13,447 bases of DNA from Atopobium sp. (lineage in GTDB: Bacteria > Actinomycetota > Coriobacteriia > Coriobacteriales > Atopobiaceae): contig JABZHD010000016.1 of NCBI GenBank assembly GCA_015259045.1, forward strand, positions 1 to 13,447, written 5' to 3'. Made by a program: the position numbers and the translations under genes. Below the pieces are notes generated by a model. The model ran no database searches and was not told the origin of the DNA. It saw only the letters and a list, made by a program, of their open reading frames with translations. The number at the start of each line of letters is the position of its first letter. Position 1 is the first letter of the stretch. This document shows, piece after piece, positions 1-6,994 of the stretch.

Positions 1-1
1 T

Positions 2-718
2 CCTATGGCTGAAGAGCTTCTTGAGTTCTACACTCCAGAGCAGCTCCGCGCTCACTGGCTCTCGCTTGGCCTTGATCAGCGCGCTGTGTCCTTCTCGCCA
101 AAGGCTTTTGACACCTCCGTATCAAGGAAGGGCAAGGACGGCGAGCCAGATCTTCTGGTAAAAGATGACCCTCGCGTTGTTGATCCAGCGCTCAAGGAGT
201 CAGCATTTCTCACTAACATCTTTAACCGCATGGCTCGTAGCTGCTTGTATGGTGCAGCCAATGCGTGTGGTGGTCACCTGCCTATCAGTGAGCCTCATCA
301 GGAAGTTATCGATGCTGCTCAAGAGATTCTGCTGAAATACGAGCAGCTTGCATACGGTTTTGACGCGCATTCCGCGCTTGCCGCTGTTGATGAGTACGCT
401 CGCGCAGAAAACAAGCGTTGGGGCGAGGCTTCCAAGGCCGCTCAGGGCAATGACGAGGCCTACGACCAGGCACTTGCTGATGCATTCTATGCGCTCAAGA
501 CCATCACGCTGCTTATGCACCCGGCTGTTCCGGAAGGCTGCGAGCGCATTGCAGATGCTCTCAACTTCCCACATGAGGAGTTCTTCTCTTGGGAGAATGC
601 CTTTATGGGTCCAAAAGAGCTTGCTACAAAGCTTGGCCAGAGCGCAGAGGAGCACCAGCTTGAAGAGCTCCCTCCTCGCTTTGACTTCTTCAAAGCGCAT
701 CCAAGCCAGAAGAACTAA
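2..718 (+). CDS. metG: methionyl-tRNA synthetase, C-terminal part (5' end outside window)
   Basis: Cytosolic class I aminoacyl-tRNA synthetase that charges tRNA-Met with methionine; only about the last 238 codons are here. The frame is open to the left edge (a CCT codon precedes the first ATG at 5), so that ATG is internal and the true start and the catalytic HIGH and KMSKS motifs lie outside. Visible are the end of the connecting region (FYTPEQLRAH, then a beta segment around SVSRKGKDG) and the mostly helical anticodon-binding domain, with the family-like stretch IFNRMARSCLYGAANACGG (about residues 71-89 from that ATG) and a helix with ENKRWGEA near 135-142. No C-terminal EMAP/Trbp111-like tRNA-binding domain follows, so this is a short form of the enzyme. 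The next gene starts 23 bp downstream on the same strand, suggesting co-transcription. The family assignment rests on overall pattern because the signature motifs are missing. Confidence 0.75.
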   Translation, partial: PMAEELLEFYTPEQLRAHWLSLGLDQRAVSFSPKAFDTSVSRKGKDGEPDLLVKDDPRVVDPALKESAFLTNIFNRMARSCLYGAANACGGHLPISEPHQEVIDAAQEILLKYEQLAYGFDAHSALAAVDEYARAENKRWGEASKAAQGNDEAYDQALADAFYALKTITLLMHPAVPEGCERIADALNFPHEEFFSWENAFMGPKELATKLGQSAEEHQLEELPPRFDFFKAHPSQKN

Positions 719-741
719 AACGCGGATAGCTAGGAGCATAC

Positions 742-1638
742 GTGGTCGAGTTTCCACCCGTCTACCGCCCAAAACCTTATAGCAAGCCAACAGCACACCT
801 GAAGAGCCATCTTCGGGTGTTGCTTGATGACGGCGCAGAAATTGCAACGTTTGTCTACACTCCCCACACCTCTGATGGCGAGAAACCCTGTGAAGACCTC
901 GCTTCAACTGCGGCTTATTTAGCATCTGTTCCCGACGATATCTTTGCTACACCCATTGTTTTTCTCCACGGAAATGGAGAAGAGCACGGCATCTTTGGCA
1001 CCATCATTGACGAAGTATGCAGCCGCGGCTACATCGCAATTGGTATTGATTCGAGAGATCAAGGGCTAAGTACTAGAGGAACGGCCACCTTTACCTACGA
1101 GCAGATGGCAGAAGATGCGTATGTTGTCCTGAAGCAGCTTGGTGTTTCATCTGCTCATATTGTGGGCTTTTCTGACGGAGCTATTCTTGGTCTTCTTCTG
1201 GCACGTGACTATCCAGACGTAGTTGCTTCTCTCGTATCTATCGGAGCAAATCTTGAGCCTGATACTCTGGGTGATATGACCTGGCTATATGAAAGTATCG
1301 AGGGCAATAAACGTTGGGCAGTTGAAGGCTGGGAAGGTGCTGTTCTAGAAGACGGCTACCCTGTTCCTTCTCCTGCTGAGGCCGCTCGTATTGCAGAGCA
1401 TCTTGAACTCATGGTAGATAACCCACATATTGATCCCGCGTCCCTTGAACACATCTCCGTTCCTGTTGTTGTTATGGCAGGTGAATACGATGAGATTTAT
1501 CCAGAGGAAACTCGCCGTATTGCTGAGGCAATCCCTACCGCTCGACTTCTCTTCATTCCAGGATGTCCTCACAATGTTCCCAAGGTATCTCCGGGTGCAG
1601 TGGTGAGAAGAATTTTTGCAAATTTTGCCTATCTTTAA
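742..1638 (+). CDS. alpha/beta-fold hydrolase, 298 aa
   Basis: Probable cytosolic serine hydrolase of the alpha/beta-hydrolase fold; substrate unknown. Seen in the protein: an oxyanion-hole segment FLHGNG (residues 74-79), a strand-turn GIDSRDQGLS (101-110) typical of the fold, the nucleophile elbow GFSDG with Ser144 (142-146), a candidate acid Asp250 in AGEYDEIYPEE, and the candidate catalytic His277 in PGCPHNVP. Length and triad order are normal for the family, and a lid-like helical insert lies between residues 175 and 230. There is no signal peptide. The start is GTG at 742, chosen because AGGAG (732-736) sits 5 nt upstream and the preceding gene ends only 23 bp away, so it is probably read from the metG transcript. 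No convincing terminator follows before the next promoter region. An esterase, lipase-like or haloperoxidase-like activity cannot be told apart from sequence alone. Confidence 0.85.
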   Translation: MVEFPPVYRPKPYSKPTAHLKSHLRVLLDDGAEIATFVYTPHTSDGEKPCEDLASTAAYLASVPDDIFATPIVFLHGNGEEHGIFGTIIDEVCSRGYIAIGIDSRDQGLSTRGTATFTYEQMAEDAYVVLKQLGVSSAHIVGFSDGAILGLLLARDYPDVVASLVSIGANLEPDTLGDMTWLYESIEGNKRWAVEGWEGAVLEDGYPVPSPAEAARIAEHLELMVDNPHIDPASLEHISVPVVVMAGEYDEIYPEETRRIAEAIPTARLLFIPGCPHNVPKVSPGAVVRRIFANFAYL

Positions 1639-1696
1639 GAACAGAGCTGGAACTCTAACCTGATTTACCTGCTTTTGTTTCAAGAAAATAAAACTT

Positions 1697-1719
1697 AGGT
1701 ACTTAATTGTTAAGTACCT
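1697..1719. promoter_or_regulatory. perfect palindrome, candidate MarR operator
   Basis: Two exact 10-bp inverted arms, AGGTACTTAA (1697-1706) and TTAAGTACCT (1710-1719), flank a TTG spacer. The site touches the first base of the candidate -35 box, so a bound dimer would block RNA polymerase. Location just ahead of a MarR-type gene and the symmetry expected for a winged-helix dimer make it the likely autoregulatory operator. Binding itself is inferred. Confidence 0.7.
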
Positions 1720-1746
1720 TGCTATCTCAGAAATTTTGAGTAAAAT
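1719..1746 (+). promoter_or_regulatory. candidate sigma-A-type promoter of the MarR-ABC operon
   Basis: TTGCTA (1719-1724) and TAAAAT (1741-1746) are separated by 16 bp and resemble -35 and -10 boxes. Transcription would start about 30 bp before the MarR ATG. A quasi-palindrome, CTCA (1726-1729) with TGAG (1737-1740) around AAATTT, lies between the boxes and could be a second protein contact. Assigned by eye only. Confidence 0.5.
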
Positions 1747-1782
1747 ACCTAGCAAGAATTATTTCTGTTACGGGAGGTACTC

Positions 1783-2247
1783 ATGCATCAGGCATCAACC
1801 TCACCTACTCAAGAGATGCGCATCATTCGCAATCTTGGCCACCTAGGCCATTATCTTTACATCACGCGTGGATGTCGTGGTGGTCAGCAGTTTATTTTGA
1901 CCACACTATATCGTGATGGAGAAATGACCCAAAAAGATCTTCTCGCCAAAACTAAGAATGCATCTGCATCACTTTCAGAAATGGTGAGCAAACTTGAAAC
2001 AAAAGGTCTTGTCGAACGTGCTCGTGTAGACAAAGATCGCAGGCAGACACTTCTTTCTTTGACAAAAGAAGGTCGAAAACAAGCAAAAGAAGCTCAAGAG
2101 ACTATTGAGTCATTTGAAGCGCACGCATTGTCTATTCTTTCTGATGAAGAAAAAGTTACATTCTGCGCATATCTAGATCGTTTAGTTGAACATTGGGACA
2201 CAATTAACAGAGACGAGAAGGGAGAAACAGCATGTCAGAAGAAGTAA
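1783..2247 (+). CDS. MarR-family transcriptional regulator, 154 aa
   Basis: Winged helix-turn-helix DNA-binding protein, expected to act as a dimer repressing its own operon until a ligand binds. The winged helix spans about residues 36-97: helix 1 after GGQQFILTTL, the HTH from MTQKDLLAKT, a recognition helix around ASASLSEMVSKLETKG (60-75), and the wing with the DxRR motif D83-R87 (DKDRR) followed by TLLSLTKEG. N- and C-terminal helices (15-35 and 100-143) would form the dimer interface. Length is typical of the family. The ATG at 1783 has GGAGG (1773-1777) 5 nt upstream. The 3' end overlaps the next gene by 16 bp, which implies translational coupling with the ABC exporter it presumably controls. 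It contains Cys31, Cys128 and Cys151; whether any senses oxidants cannot be judged. The inducer is unknown. Confidence 0.93.
   Translation: MHQASTSPTQEMRIIRNLGHLGHYLYITRGCRGGQQFILTTLYRDGEMTQKDLLAKTKNASASLSEMVSKLETKGLVERARVDKDRRQTLLSLTKEGRKQAKEAQETIESFEAHALSILSDEEKVTFCAYLDRLVEHWDTINRDEKGETACQKK
2219..2224 (+). promoter_or_regulatory. ribosome binding site inside the MarR coding region
   Basis: AGGGAG, 7 nt before the ATG at 2232, lies within the last codons of the regulator gene. It supports the 16-bp overlapping start of the first exporter subunit rather than a later in-frame ATG. Confidence 0.7.
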
Positions 2248-4133
2248 CTTCAACTGAAGAACTTGAAAACATAATTGAATCAACTGAAGCAGAAACTGCT
2301 ATGGTTCCCTCTGCTCTGACAGGTATTGTAGATGTCAGCAATCTTTCCATTAAAGAGATTGCTTTAGTGCTTTCAAAGAGTATCGGTGAGTTCAAAAGAG
2401 ACACTATTCTCACTCCTCTCTTTGTGTTAATTGAGACCATCTTAGAAATCCTCATTCCTTTTAGAACAGCTAATCTTGTTGATACGCTTCGCACGGGGGC
2501 AGAACTAAACGTTGTCATTCAGTCTGGAGCTGTTCTTGCTGCTATGGCAATGCTGTCGCTGCTGTTTGGAACACTATCCGGTATTTCTGTTGCCAAAGCT
2601 TCCACAGGCTTTGCGCGCAATCTTCGCCGTGATATGTTCCGTAATATCCAAAATTTCTCGTTTACCACTATTGATGCATTCTCTTCGTCATCGTTAGTAA
2701 CACGCCTTACTACGGATATTTCTAACGTACAGATGGCATTTATGATGCTCATCCGCATGGCCGTTCGTGCTCCATTTATGTTTATTGCAGCGTTTATTGC
2801 TGGCTTTATCATGGGTGGCTGGCTTGCCATTATTTTTGTTGCCGTCATGCCTCTTCTAGGAATTGGTCTCTACTTCATTATTTCTAGAGTCATTCCTATT
2901 TTTAAAAAGGTATTTAAGAGGTACGACGCACTCAATGAATCCGCTGAAGAAAACCTTGCTGGTATTCGCGTTGTTAAGTCATTTGTAAATGAAAACTTCG
3001 AGCGTCAGAAATTTGATAAGGCTTCAGAAGAGCTGCGCGAAGATTTTACAGCAGCCGAGAGGCTCATGGCTCTGAACTCTCCATTTATGAACTTCACTAT
3101 TTACGTGCTGTTTGTCTTCATTCTGTACTTTGGCTCGTACCTCATTGTCTCTTCTCAGGGAACTGCATTTGGCGTTGGACAGCTTTCTTCGCTTATTACG
3201 TATGGCTTTATGATGCTTATGGCACTCATGATGCTTTCCTTTGTCTTTGCCATGATCATCATTGCGGAAGAAGGTGCTCGCCGCATCTGTGAGGTACTCC
3301 TTGCAACTTCCACTATTAACAACCCAGAAAATCCTCTGACCGAGGTTACAAACGGATCCATTGATTTTGAGAACGTTGGATTCTCCTATTCCGGTCCAGA
3401 GGGTCGAGAAGCCCTGTCTGGTGTAGACCTTCACATCAACTCTGGTGAGGTCATCGGTATCATCGGTGGTACCGGTTCTGCAAAGTCCACACTGGTGCAG
3501 CTTATTCCTCGCCTATACGATGTAACCGCTGGTAGCGTTTCTGTTGGCGGACACAACGTCAAAGACTATGACATTGATACTCTTCGTGGTGCTGTTGCCA
3601 TGGTTCTTCAGAAAAACGTTCTCTTTAGCGGTACCATCAAAGAGAATCTCCTGTGGGGTAACCCCGACGCCACCGATGAAGAGATTCTTGAGGCAGCTCG
3701 TCTTGCTCAGGCTGATAGCTTTGTTCAAACCTTCCCTGATAAATATGAGACTCATATCGAGCAGGGCGGCAACAACGTTTCTGGTGGTCAGAAGCAGAGA
3801 CTCTGTATTGCGCGCGCGTTGCTTAGACGTCCAAAAGTACTTATTCTTGATGACTCTACCAGCGCTGTTGATACAAAGACAGATTCTTTAATTCGCTCTG
3901 GTCTTAAAGATTTCTTACCTGATACCACCAAGATCATCATTGCTCAGCGTACTTCCAGTATCGAAGAATCTGACAAGATTATTGTTCTGGACAACGGTCG
4001 CATTAACGCAATTGGTACGCACAAAGAACTCCTGAAAGATAACCCAATCTACCGTGAGGTGTACTTCTCACAGAACAAGCAAAGTGTTGATGAAAATCAG
4101 TCTCAGGAAGGTGAGGTGACTTCTCATGAGTAG
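2232..4133 (+). CDS. ABC exporter half-transporter, subunit A (degenerate-site ATPase), 633 aa
   Basis: Membrane exporter subunit with a six-helix type 1 (type IV fold) domain fused to an ATPase domain, probably multidrug or metabolite efflux. Likely helices are near 59-77, 98-118, 172-192, 195-217, 285-306 and 320-345. An acidic Ser/Thr/Glu-rich N-terminal tail of about 50 residues precedes them. The ATPase domain starts near 375: Walker A GGTGSAKS (412-419) has Ala417 where Gly is usual, Q-loop Gln460, signature VSGGQ (516-520) is intact, Walker B VLILD ends at Asp540 followed by Asp541 instead of the catalytic Glu, and the switch position is Gln572 (IIIAQRTSS) instead of His. This is the pattern of the degenerate-site subunit of heterodimeric exporters such as TM287/288, LmrCD and BmrCD. 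It overlaps MarR by 16 bp and the partner gene by 8 bp. The substrate is not predictable. Confidence 0.92.
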   Translation: MSEEVTSTEELENIIESTEAETAMVPSALTGIVDVSNLSIKEIALVLSKSIGEFKRDTILTPLFVLIETILEILIPFRTANLVDTLRTGAELNVVIQSGAVLAAMAMLSLLFGTLSGISVAKASTGFARNLRRDMFRNIQNFSFTTIDAFSSSSLVTRLTTDISNVQMAFMMLIRMAVRAPFMFIAAFIAGFIMGGWLAIIFVAVMPLLGIGLYFIISRVIPIFKKVFKRYDALNESAEENLAGIRVVKSFVNENFERQKFDKASEELREDFTAAERLMALNSPFMNFTIYVLFVFILYFGSYLIVSSQGTAFGVGQLSSLITYGFMMLMALMMLSFVFAMIIIAEEGARRICEVLLATSTINNPENPLTEVTNGSIDFENVGFSYSGPEGREALSGVDLHINSGEVIGIIGGTGSAKSTLVQLIPRLYDVTAGSVSVGGHNVKDYDIDTLRGAVAMVLQKNVLFSGTIKENLLWGNPDATDEEILEAARLAQADSFVQTFPDKYETHIEQGGNNVSGGQKQRLCIARALLRRPKVLILDDSTSAVDTKTDSLIRSGLKDFLPDTTKIIIAQRTSSIEESDKIIVLDNGRINAIGTHKELLKDNPIYREVYFSQNKQSVDENQSQEGEVTSHE

Positions 4134-6042
4134 GACAACAGAAACAAACGGTACAAGACCAAAGCTTCCCGTGGGAAAAATTCTTACTCGAACCATTAAA
4201 ATGCTCTGGGAGTTCTACCCTGTCCTTCTCCCTGTAGCACTCCTTGGTGCTGTTATCCAAGCAATTATGCAGTCGCTTCCAAGTGTCTTTCTTGAGCGAA
4301 TCCTCTCCATCATCTCTAACTATATTGATTCCGGTGACTGGAGTTCTGCTGAAGGCTTAGTCTTCCAAAACGTAGCTCTTCTCGCCACCTTCTACGTCAT
4401 TGGACTTCTTGCGAATATCATCTCTACCCAAGGTATGGCTATTGTCACCCAGGGAGCTCTGCAAAAATGGCGCTCAAAGATGTTTTCGCACATGCAGGAC
4501 TTGCCTATTAGGTACTTTGATACGCACCTCAATGGCGACATCATGAGCTATTACACCAATGATATTGACGCAATGCGCCAGATGATTGGTACCAGTTTTC
4601 CAAACCTCCTCTTTACCTCTGTGGTTATCATCGCAGTAGTATTCATCATGTTTTACTACAGTGCACTTATGGCCATGGTTGTTCTGTTTGGATTCTCTTT
4701 GATGGGCCTTGCTACTAAAACCCTTGGTGGTAAGTCCGCAAAGAACTTTGTTAAGACTCAGAAGACTACCGCAGATGTTGAGGGTCATATTCAGGAAATG
4801 ATGAATGGCGAGAAGGTCGTTAAGGTCTTTAGTCATGAGGCAGAAACTATTGAATCATTTGACAAAATCAACGATGAGCTGATGGTTGTTGCAAGAAATG
4901 CAAACCTTTATGCCAACACGCTTATGCCTATCCTCAACAATCTGGGCAACATTATGTACGTTGTAGTTGCTGTAGTTTCTGGTGTGTTTATTACTCTGAA
5001 CATTCAAAACGTTTCTCTGTCTGGACTACCTTTCACCATTGCTGTAGCTGTCCCCTTCCTCAACATGACACGTCAGTTTTCCGCTCAGATCAACCAAATT
5101 TCTAGTCAGATTAACTCTGTTGTTATGGGTATTGCTGGTGCTAATCGAGTTTTTGAGCTACTTGATGAACCAGCAGAGACTGAAGAAGGTTACGTTACTT
5201 TAGTCAACGCAGAAACCATTGACGGTAAAGTTCAGGAAGCCGAGTACCGCACCGGTTACTGGGCTTGGAAGTATCCACACAGTGACGGCACGGTTACTTA
5301 CACCCCTGTTAAGGGAGACGTTCGCCTCTTTGATGTTGACTTTGGCTACGAGCCTGGCCATACCGTGTTGCATGATATTTCTCTTTATGCAAAACCTGGT
5401 CAGAAGGTTGCCTTTGTTGGCGCAACAGGTGCTGGTAAAACAACCATTACTAACCTGCTCAACCGCTTCTATGACATTGAAGACGGCAAGATTCGCTATG
5501 ACGGCATCAACATTAACAAGATTAGAAAGAGCGCTCTTCGTCGTGCTCTCGGTATTGTTCTGCAAGACGTCAACCTCTTTACAGGTACCGTCTTGGATAA
5601 CATCCGCTACGGGCGTCTTGATGCTACTGATGAGGACTGCGTGAAGGCCGCAAAGCTTGCTGGTGCCGATGACTTTATCAAACGTCTTCCAGACGGCTAC
5701 CACACCATGCTCAAGGACAACGGTAGCGCTCTCTCCCAGGGACAGCGCCAGCTCATCTCCATTGCCCGCGCTGCGGTTGCAGATCCACCCGTCATGATTC
5801 TGGACGAAGCTACCTCCAGCATTGACACACGTACTGAAGCAATTGTCCAGCGTGGTATGGACGCTCTGATGTACGACCGCACCACCTTTGTTATTGCTCA
5901 CCGTCTCTCTACGGTTAGAAATGCAGATGTTATTGTCGTACTTGACCACGGTCGCATTATTGAGCGCGGTACACACGATGAACTTCTCGCCAAGCGAGGA
6001 ACGTACTACCAGCTCTACACAGGCGCCTTTGAGCTTGAGTAA
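4126..6042 (+). CDS. ABC exporter half-transporter, subunit B (consensus-site ATPase), 638 aa
   Basis: Partner of the preceding subunit in a heterodimeric exporter in the cytoplasmic membrane. Six helices are likely near 30-50, 80-104, 157-177, 179-196, 268-292 and 300-320, followed by the ATPase domain from about 397. Walker A GATGAGKT (432-439), Walker B VMILD ending at Asp560 with catalytic Glu561, and switch His592 (VIAHRLST) are canonical. The signature reads LSQGQ (536-540), with Gln538 replacing the first Gly. That motif pairs with the degenerate site of subunit A, so the composite site formed by this subunit's Walker motifs and the VSGGQ of subunit A should be the hydrolytic one. A linker of about 45 residues (350-396), with a Trp/Tyr-rich core GYWAWKYPHSDGTVTY, sits between the membrane and ATPase domains and is longer than usual. 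The ATG at 4126 overlaps the upstream stop by 8 bp, with GAGGTGA (4113-4119) 6 nt upstream. Confidence 0.92.
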   Translation: MSRTTETNGTRPKLPVGKILTRTIKMLWEFYPVLLPVALLGAVIQAIMQSLPSVFLERILSIISNYIDSGDWSSAEGLVFQNVALLATFYVIGLLANIISTQGMAIVTQGALQKWRSKMFSHMQDLPIRYFDTHLNGDIMSYYTNDIDAMRQMIGTSFPNLLFTSVVIIAVVFIMFYYSALMAMVVLFGFSLMGLATKTLGGKSAKNFVKTQKTTADVEGHIQEMMNGEKVVKVFSHEAETIESFDKINDELMVVARNANLYANTLMPILNNLGNIMYVVVAVVSGVFITLNIQNVSLSGLPFTIAVAVPFLNMTRQFSAQINQISSQINSVVMGIAGANRVFELLDEPAETEEGYVTLVNAETIDGKVQEAEYRTGYWAWKYPHSDGTVTYTPVKGDVRLFDVDFGYEPGHTVLHDISLYAKPGQKVAFVGATGAGKTTITNLLNRFYDIEDGKIRYDGININKIRKSALRRALGIVLQDVNLFTGTVLDNIRYGRLDATDEDCVKAAKLAGADDFIKRLPDGYHTMLKDNGSALSQGQRQLISIARAAVADPPVMILDEATSSIDTRTEAIVQRGMDALMYDRTTFVIAHRLSTVRNADVIVVLDHGRIIERGTHDELLAKRGTYYQLYTGAFELE

Positions 6043-6061
6043 CGTCTGACACGTAAAACGC

Positions 6062-6095
6062 AAAACGCCTTGTCATCTTAGCGACAAGGCGTTTT
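6062..6095. terminator. bidirectional rho-independent terminator
   Basis: Thirteen-bp stem AAAACGCCTTGTC (6062-6074) / GACAAGGCGTTTT (6083-6095) with an 8-nt loop. It has a T-run on the right for the ABC operon. On the other strand it ends in TTTT followed by GCGTTTT, serving the convergent HAD gene. Confidence 0.9.
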
Positions 6096-6112
6096 TGTGT
6101 ATGTAACGGTTC

Positions 6113-6862
6113 TTAGGCGAGAAGAACGTGATGTAGATCTTCTACCGTATCTACAATTGCAACCGCTCCCGCATCAATAAGCTCCTGTTTATTGGTAGTT
6201 TTGCCATACAGAACGCCAATGCACGGAATCTTATTTGGGAATGCTGCTTCCATATCAAAACGACGGTCGCCAATCATGACGCTTTCAGAAGCTTCAAAGC
6301 CAAGCTGGCGCATAACGTGAGCAATAGCAGTGATTTTATCAGTTGCTGCCTCATCTATTCTTCCAGCATAGGTATCAAGAACACCAATAAGGTTGTTGTC
6401 CCTAAGGCCCATCTCTAGCATGGGCTGATTCTTTGAGCTTGCTACCGCAACCTTTTTACCGGCGGCATGAAGATCATCAATGAGGTCTCTCATACCCTCA
6501 AAAAGCGGCCATTTTCCTGTAGTTACATAGAGCTCACGGTAACGCTTAGTAACCGCAACAGCGTCCTGATGGCTTAAACCAAAGACCAGCTCAAACGCAT
6601 AAGGAAACGGTGGTCCTACAAGCTTTTTGAGGTCTGCTTCTACAAAGTCTGTATGACCACAATCAGTCATTGCCATCTTCGCGGTAGAAACAATGGTGGG
6701 CAACGTGTCTGCCATAGTCCCATCAAAATCAAAAATAATAAGCGAACGATTCTGCAGATCTGAAATTACATCAGAAGCTACCAGCGATTTATTTGTATCA
6801 GTTGCGTTTTGCATTATTGCCATGTCAATCCAATCATCTACGTATGTGAGTATACCGTTCAT
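6113..6862 (-). CDS. HAD-superfamily hydrolase (phosphoglycolate phosphatase-like), 249 aa
   Basis: Cytosolic Mg2+-dependent phosphatase of the haloacid dehalogenase superfamily. Motif I is DFDGT with nucleophile Asp45 and acid/base Asp47. Motif II is the Ser142/Ser143 region (VAVASSKNQ), motif III is probably Lys176 (ATDKITAI), and motif IV is GDRRFD with Asp199 and Asp203. An alpha-helical cap lies between motifs I and II (about 55-125), as in the Gph/PGMB group. Small phosphomonoester substrates are usual, but the exact one cannot be read off. The start is uncertain: the annotated ATG at 6862 gives 44 residues before the nucleophile, far more than the usual 5-10, and it lacks a good Shine-Dalgarno. 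ATGs at 6823 (residue 14) and 6814 (residue 17) are alternatives with equally weak ribosome sites; no later ATG, GTG or TTG precedes motif I. It is a single-gene unit facing the ABC operon across a shared terminator. Confidence 0.88.
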   Translation of the reverse strand: MNGILTYVDDWIDMAIMQNATDTNKSLVASDVISDLQNRSLIIFDFDGTMADTLPTIVSTAKMAMTDCGHTDFVEADLKKLVGPPFPYAFELVFGLSHQDAVAVTKRYRELYVTTGKWPLFEGMRDLIDDLHAAGKKVAVASSKNQPMLEMGLRDNNLIGVLDTYAGRIDEAATDKITAIAHVMRQLGFEASESVMIGDRRFDMEAAFPNKIPCIGVLYGKTTNKQELIDAGAVAIVDTVEDLHHVLLA

Positions 6863-6908
6863 GGCGCAAAACTAACCAGTCAATGACATTTTCTTCTCGC
6901 CTGCCGAA

Positions 6909-6963
6909 TTAACTATTGACAGCTGAAATGTCGTACACCAGCAAAGGTATATAGTTAACTATA
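6909..6963. promoter_or_regulatory. palindrome and repeated half-site in divergent intergenic region
   Basis: A perfect 14-bp palindrome TATAGTTAACTATA occupies 6950-6963, and its half TTAACTAT recurs in direct orientation at 6909-6916, 46 bp upstream. Both lie in the 132-bp gap between the leftward HAD gene and the rightward 756-codon gene. The palindrome also contains TATA-type sequence that could be the -10 of the rightward gene. No clean -35/-10 pair was found, so the promoter positions stay open. The repeat suggests a regulator site; the regulator is unknown. Confidence 0.45.
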
Positions 6964-6985
6964 GATGAATCAGTATGCCTAACTT

Positions 6986-6991
6986 GGGAGG
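6986..6991 (+). promoter_or_regulatory. ribosome binding site that decides between tandem ATGs
   Basis: GGGAGG lies 3 nt before the ATG at 6995 and 6 nt before a second in-frame ATG at 6998. The second spacing is closer to optimal, so the real protein may begin at 6998 (MTRQ), one residue shorter. Confidence 0.7.
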
Positions 6992-6994
6992 TGT

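Noticed and set aside
348..782. 144-codon forward frame overlapping the end of metG
   Set aside because: It is an alternate frame with Arg/Ser-rich shadow composition, contradicted by the metG frame and by the GTG start with AGGAG at 732-736.
200..925. 241-codon reverse-strand frame across metG and the hydrolase gene
   Set aside because: It spans the junction of two well supported forward genes and its translation is Arg/Leu/Cys-rich without recognisable domains.
1640..1660. Possible terminator hairpin after the alpha/beta hydrolase
   Set aside because: Only AGAG/CTCT can pair and no T-run follows, so it is not a credible rho-independent terminator.
3468..3482. Walker A Gly-to-Ala change in exporter subunit A as a sign of a pseudogene
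   Set aside because: The reading frame is intact and the change co-occurs with other degenerate-site substitutions typical of heterodimer partners, so it fits function rather than decay.
5200..6063. 287-codon open frame on the reverse strand opposite the second ABC exporter
   Set aside because: It lies wholly over strongly conserved ATPase motifs, has no ribosome site and reads as low-complexity non-family sequence; it is a shadow of the exporter gene.
6872..6889. Five-codon upstream frame before the leftward HAD gene
   Set aside because: ATG with GAGAAG just upstream runs only to TAG after five codons and ends before the HAD start; too short to claim as a regulatory peptide without data.
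6916..6921. Perfect TTGACA as a -35 box for the 756-codon gene
   Set aside because: No -10 lies 15-19 bp downstream; the TATA sequences at 6948-6955 are 26-28 bp away, too far for a normal promoter.
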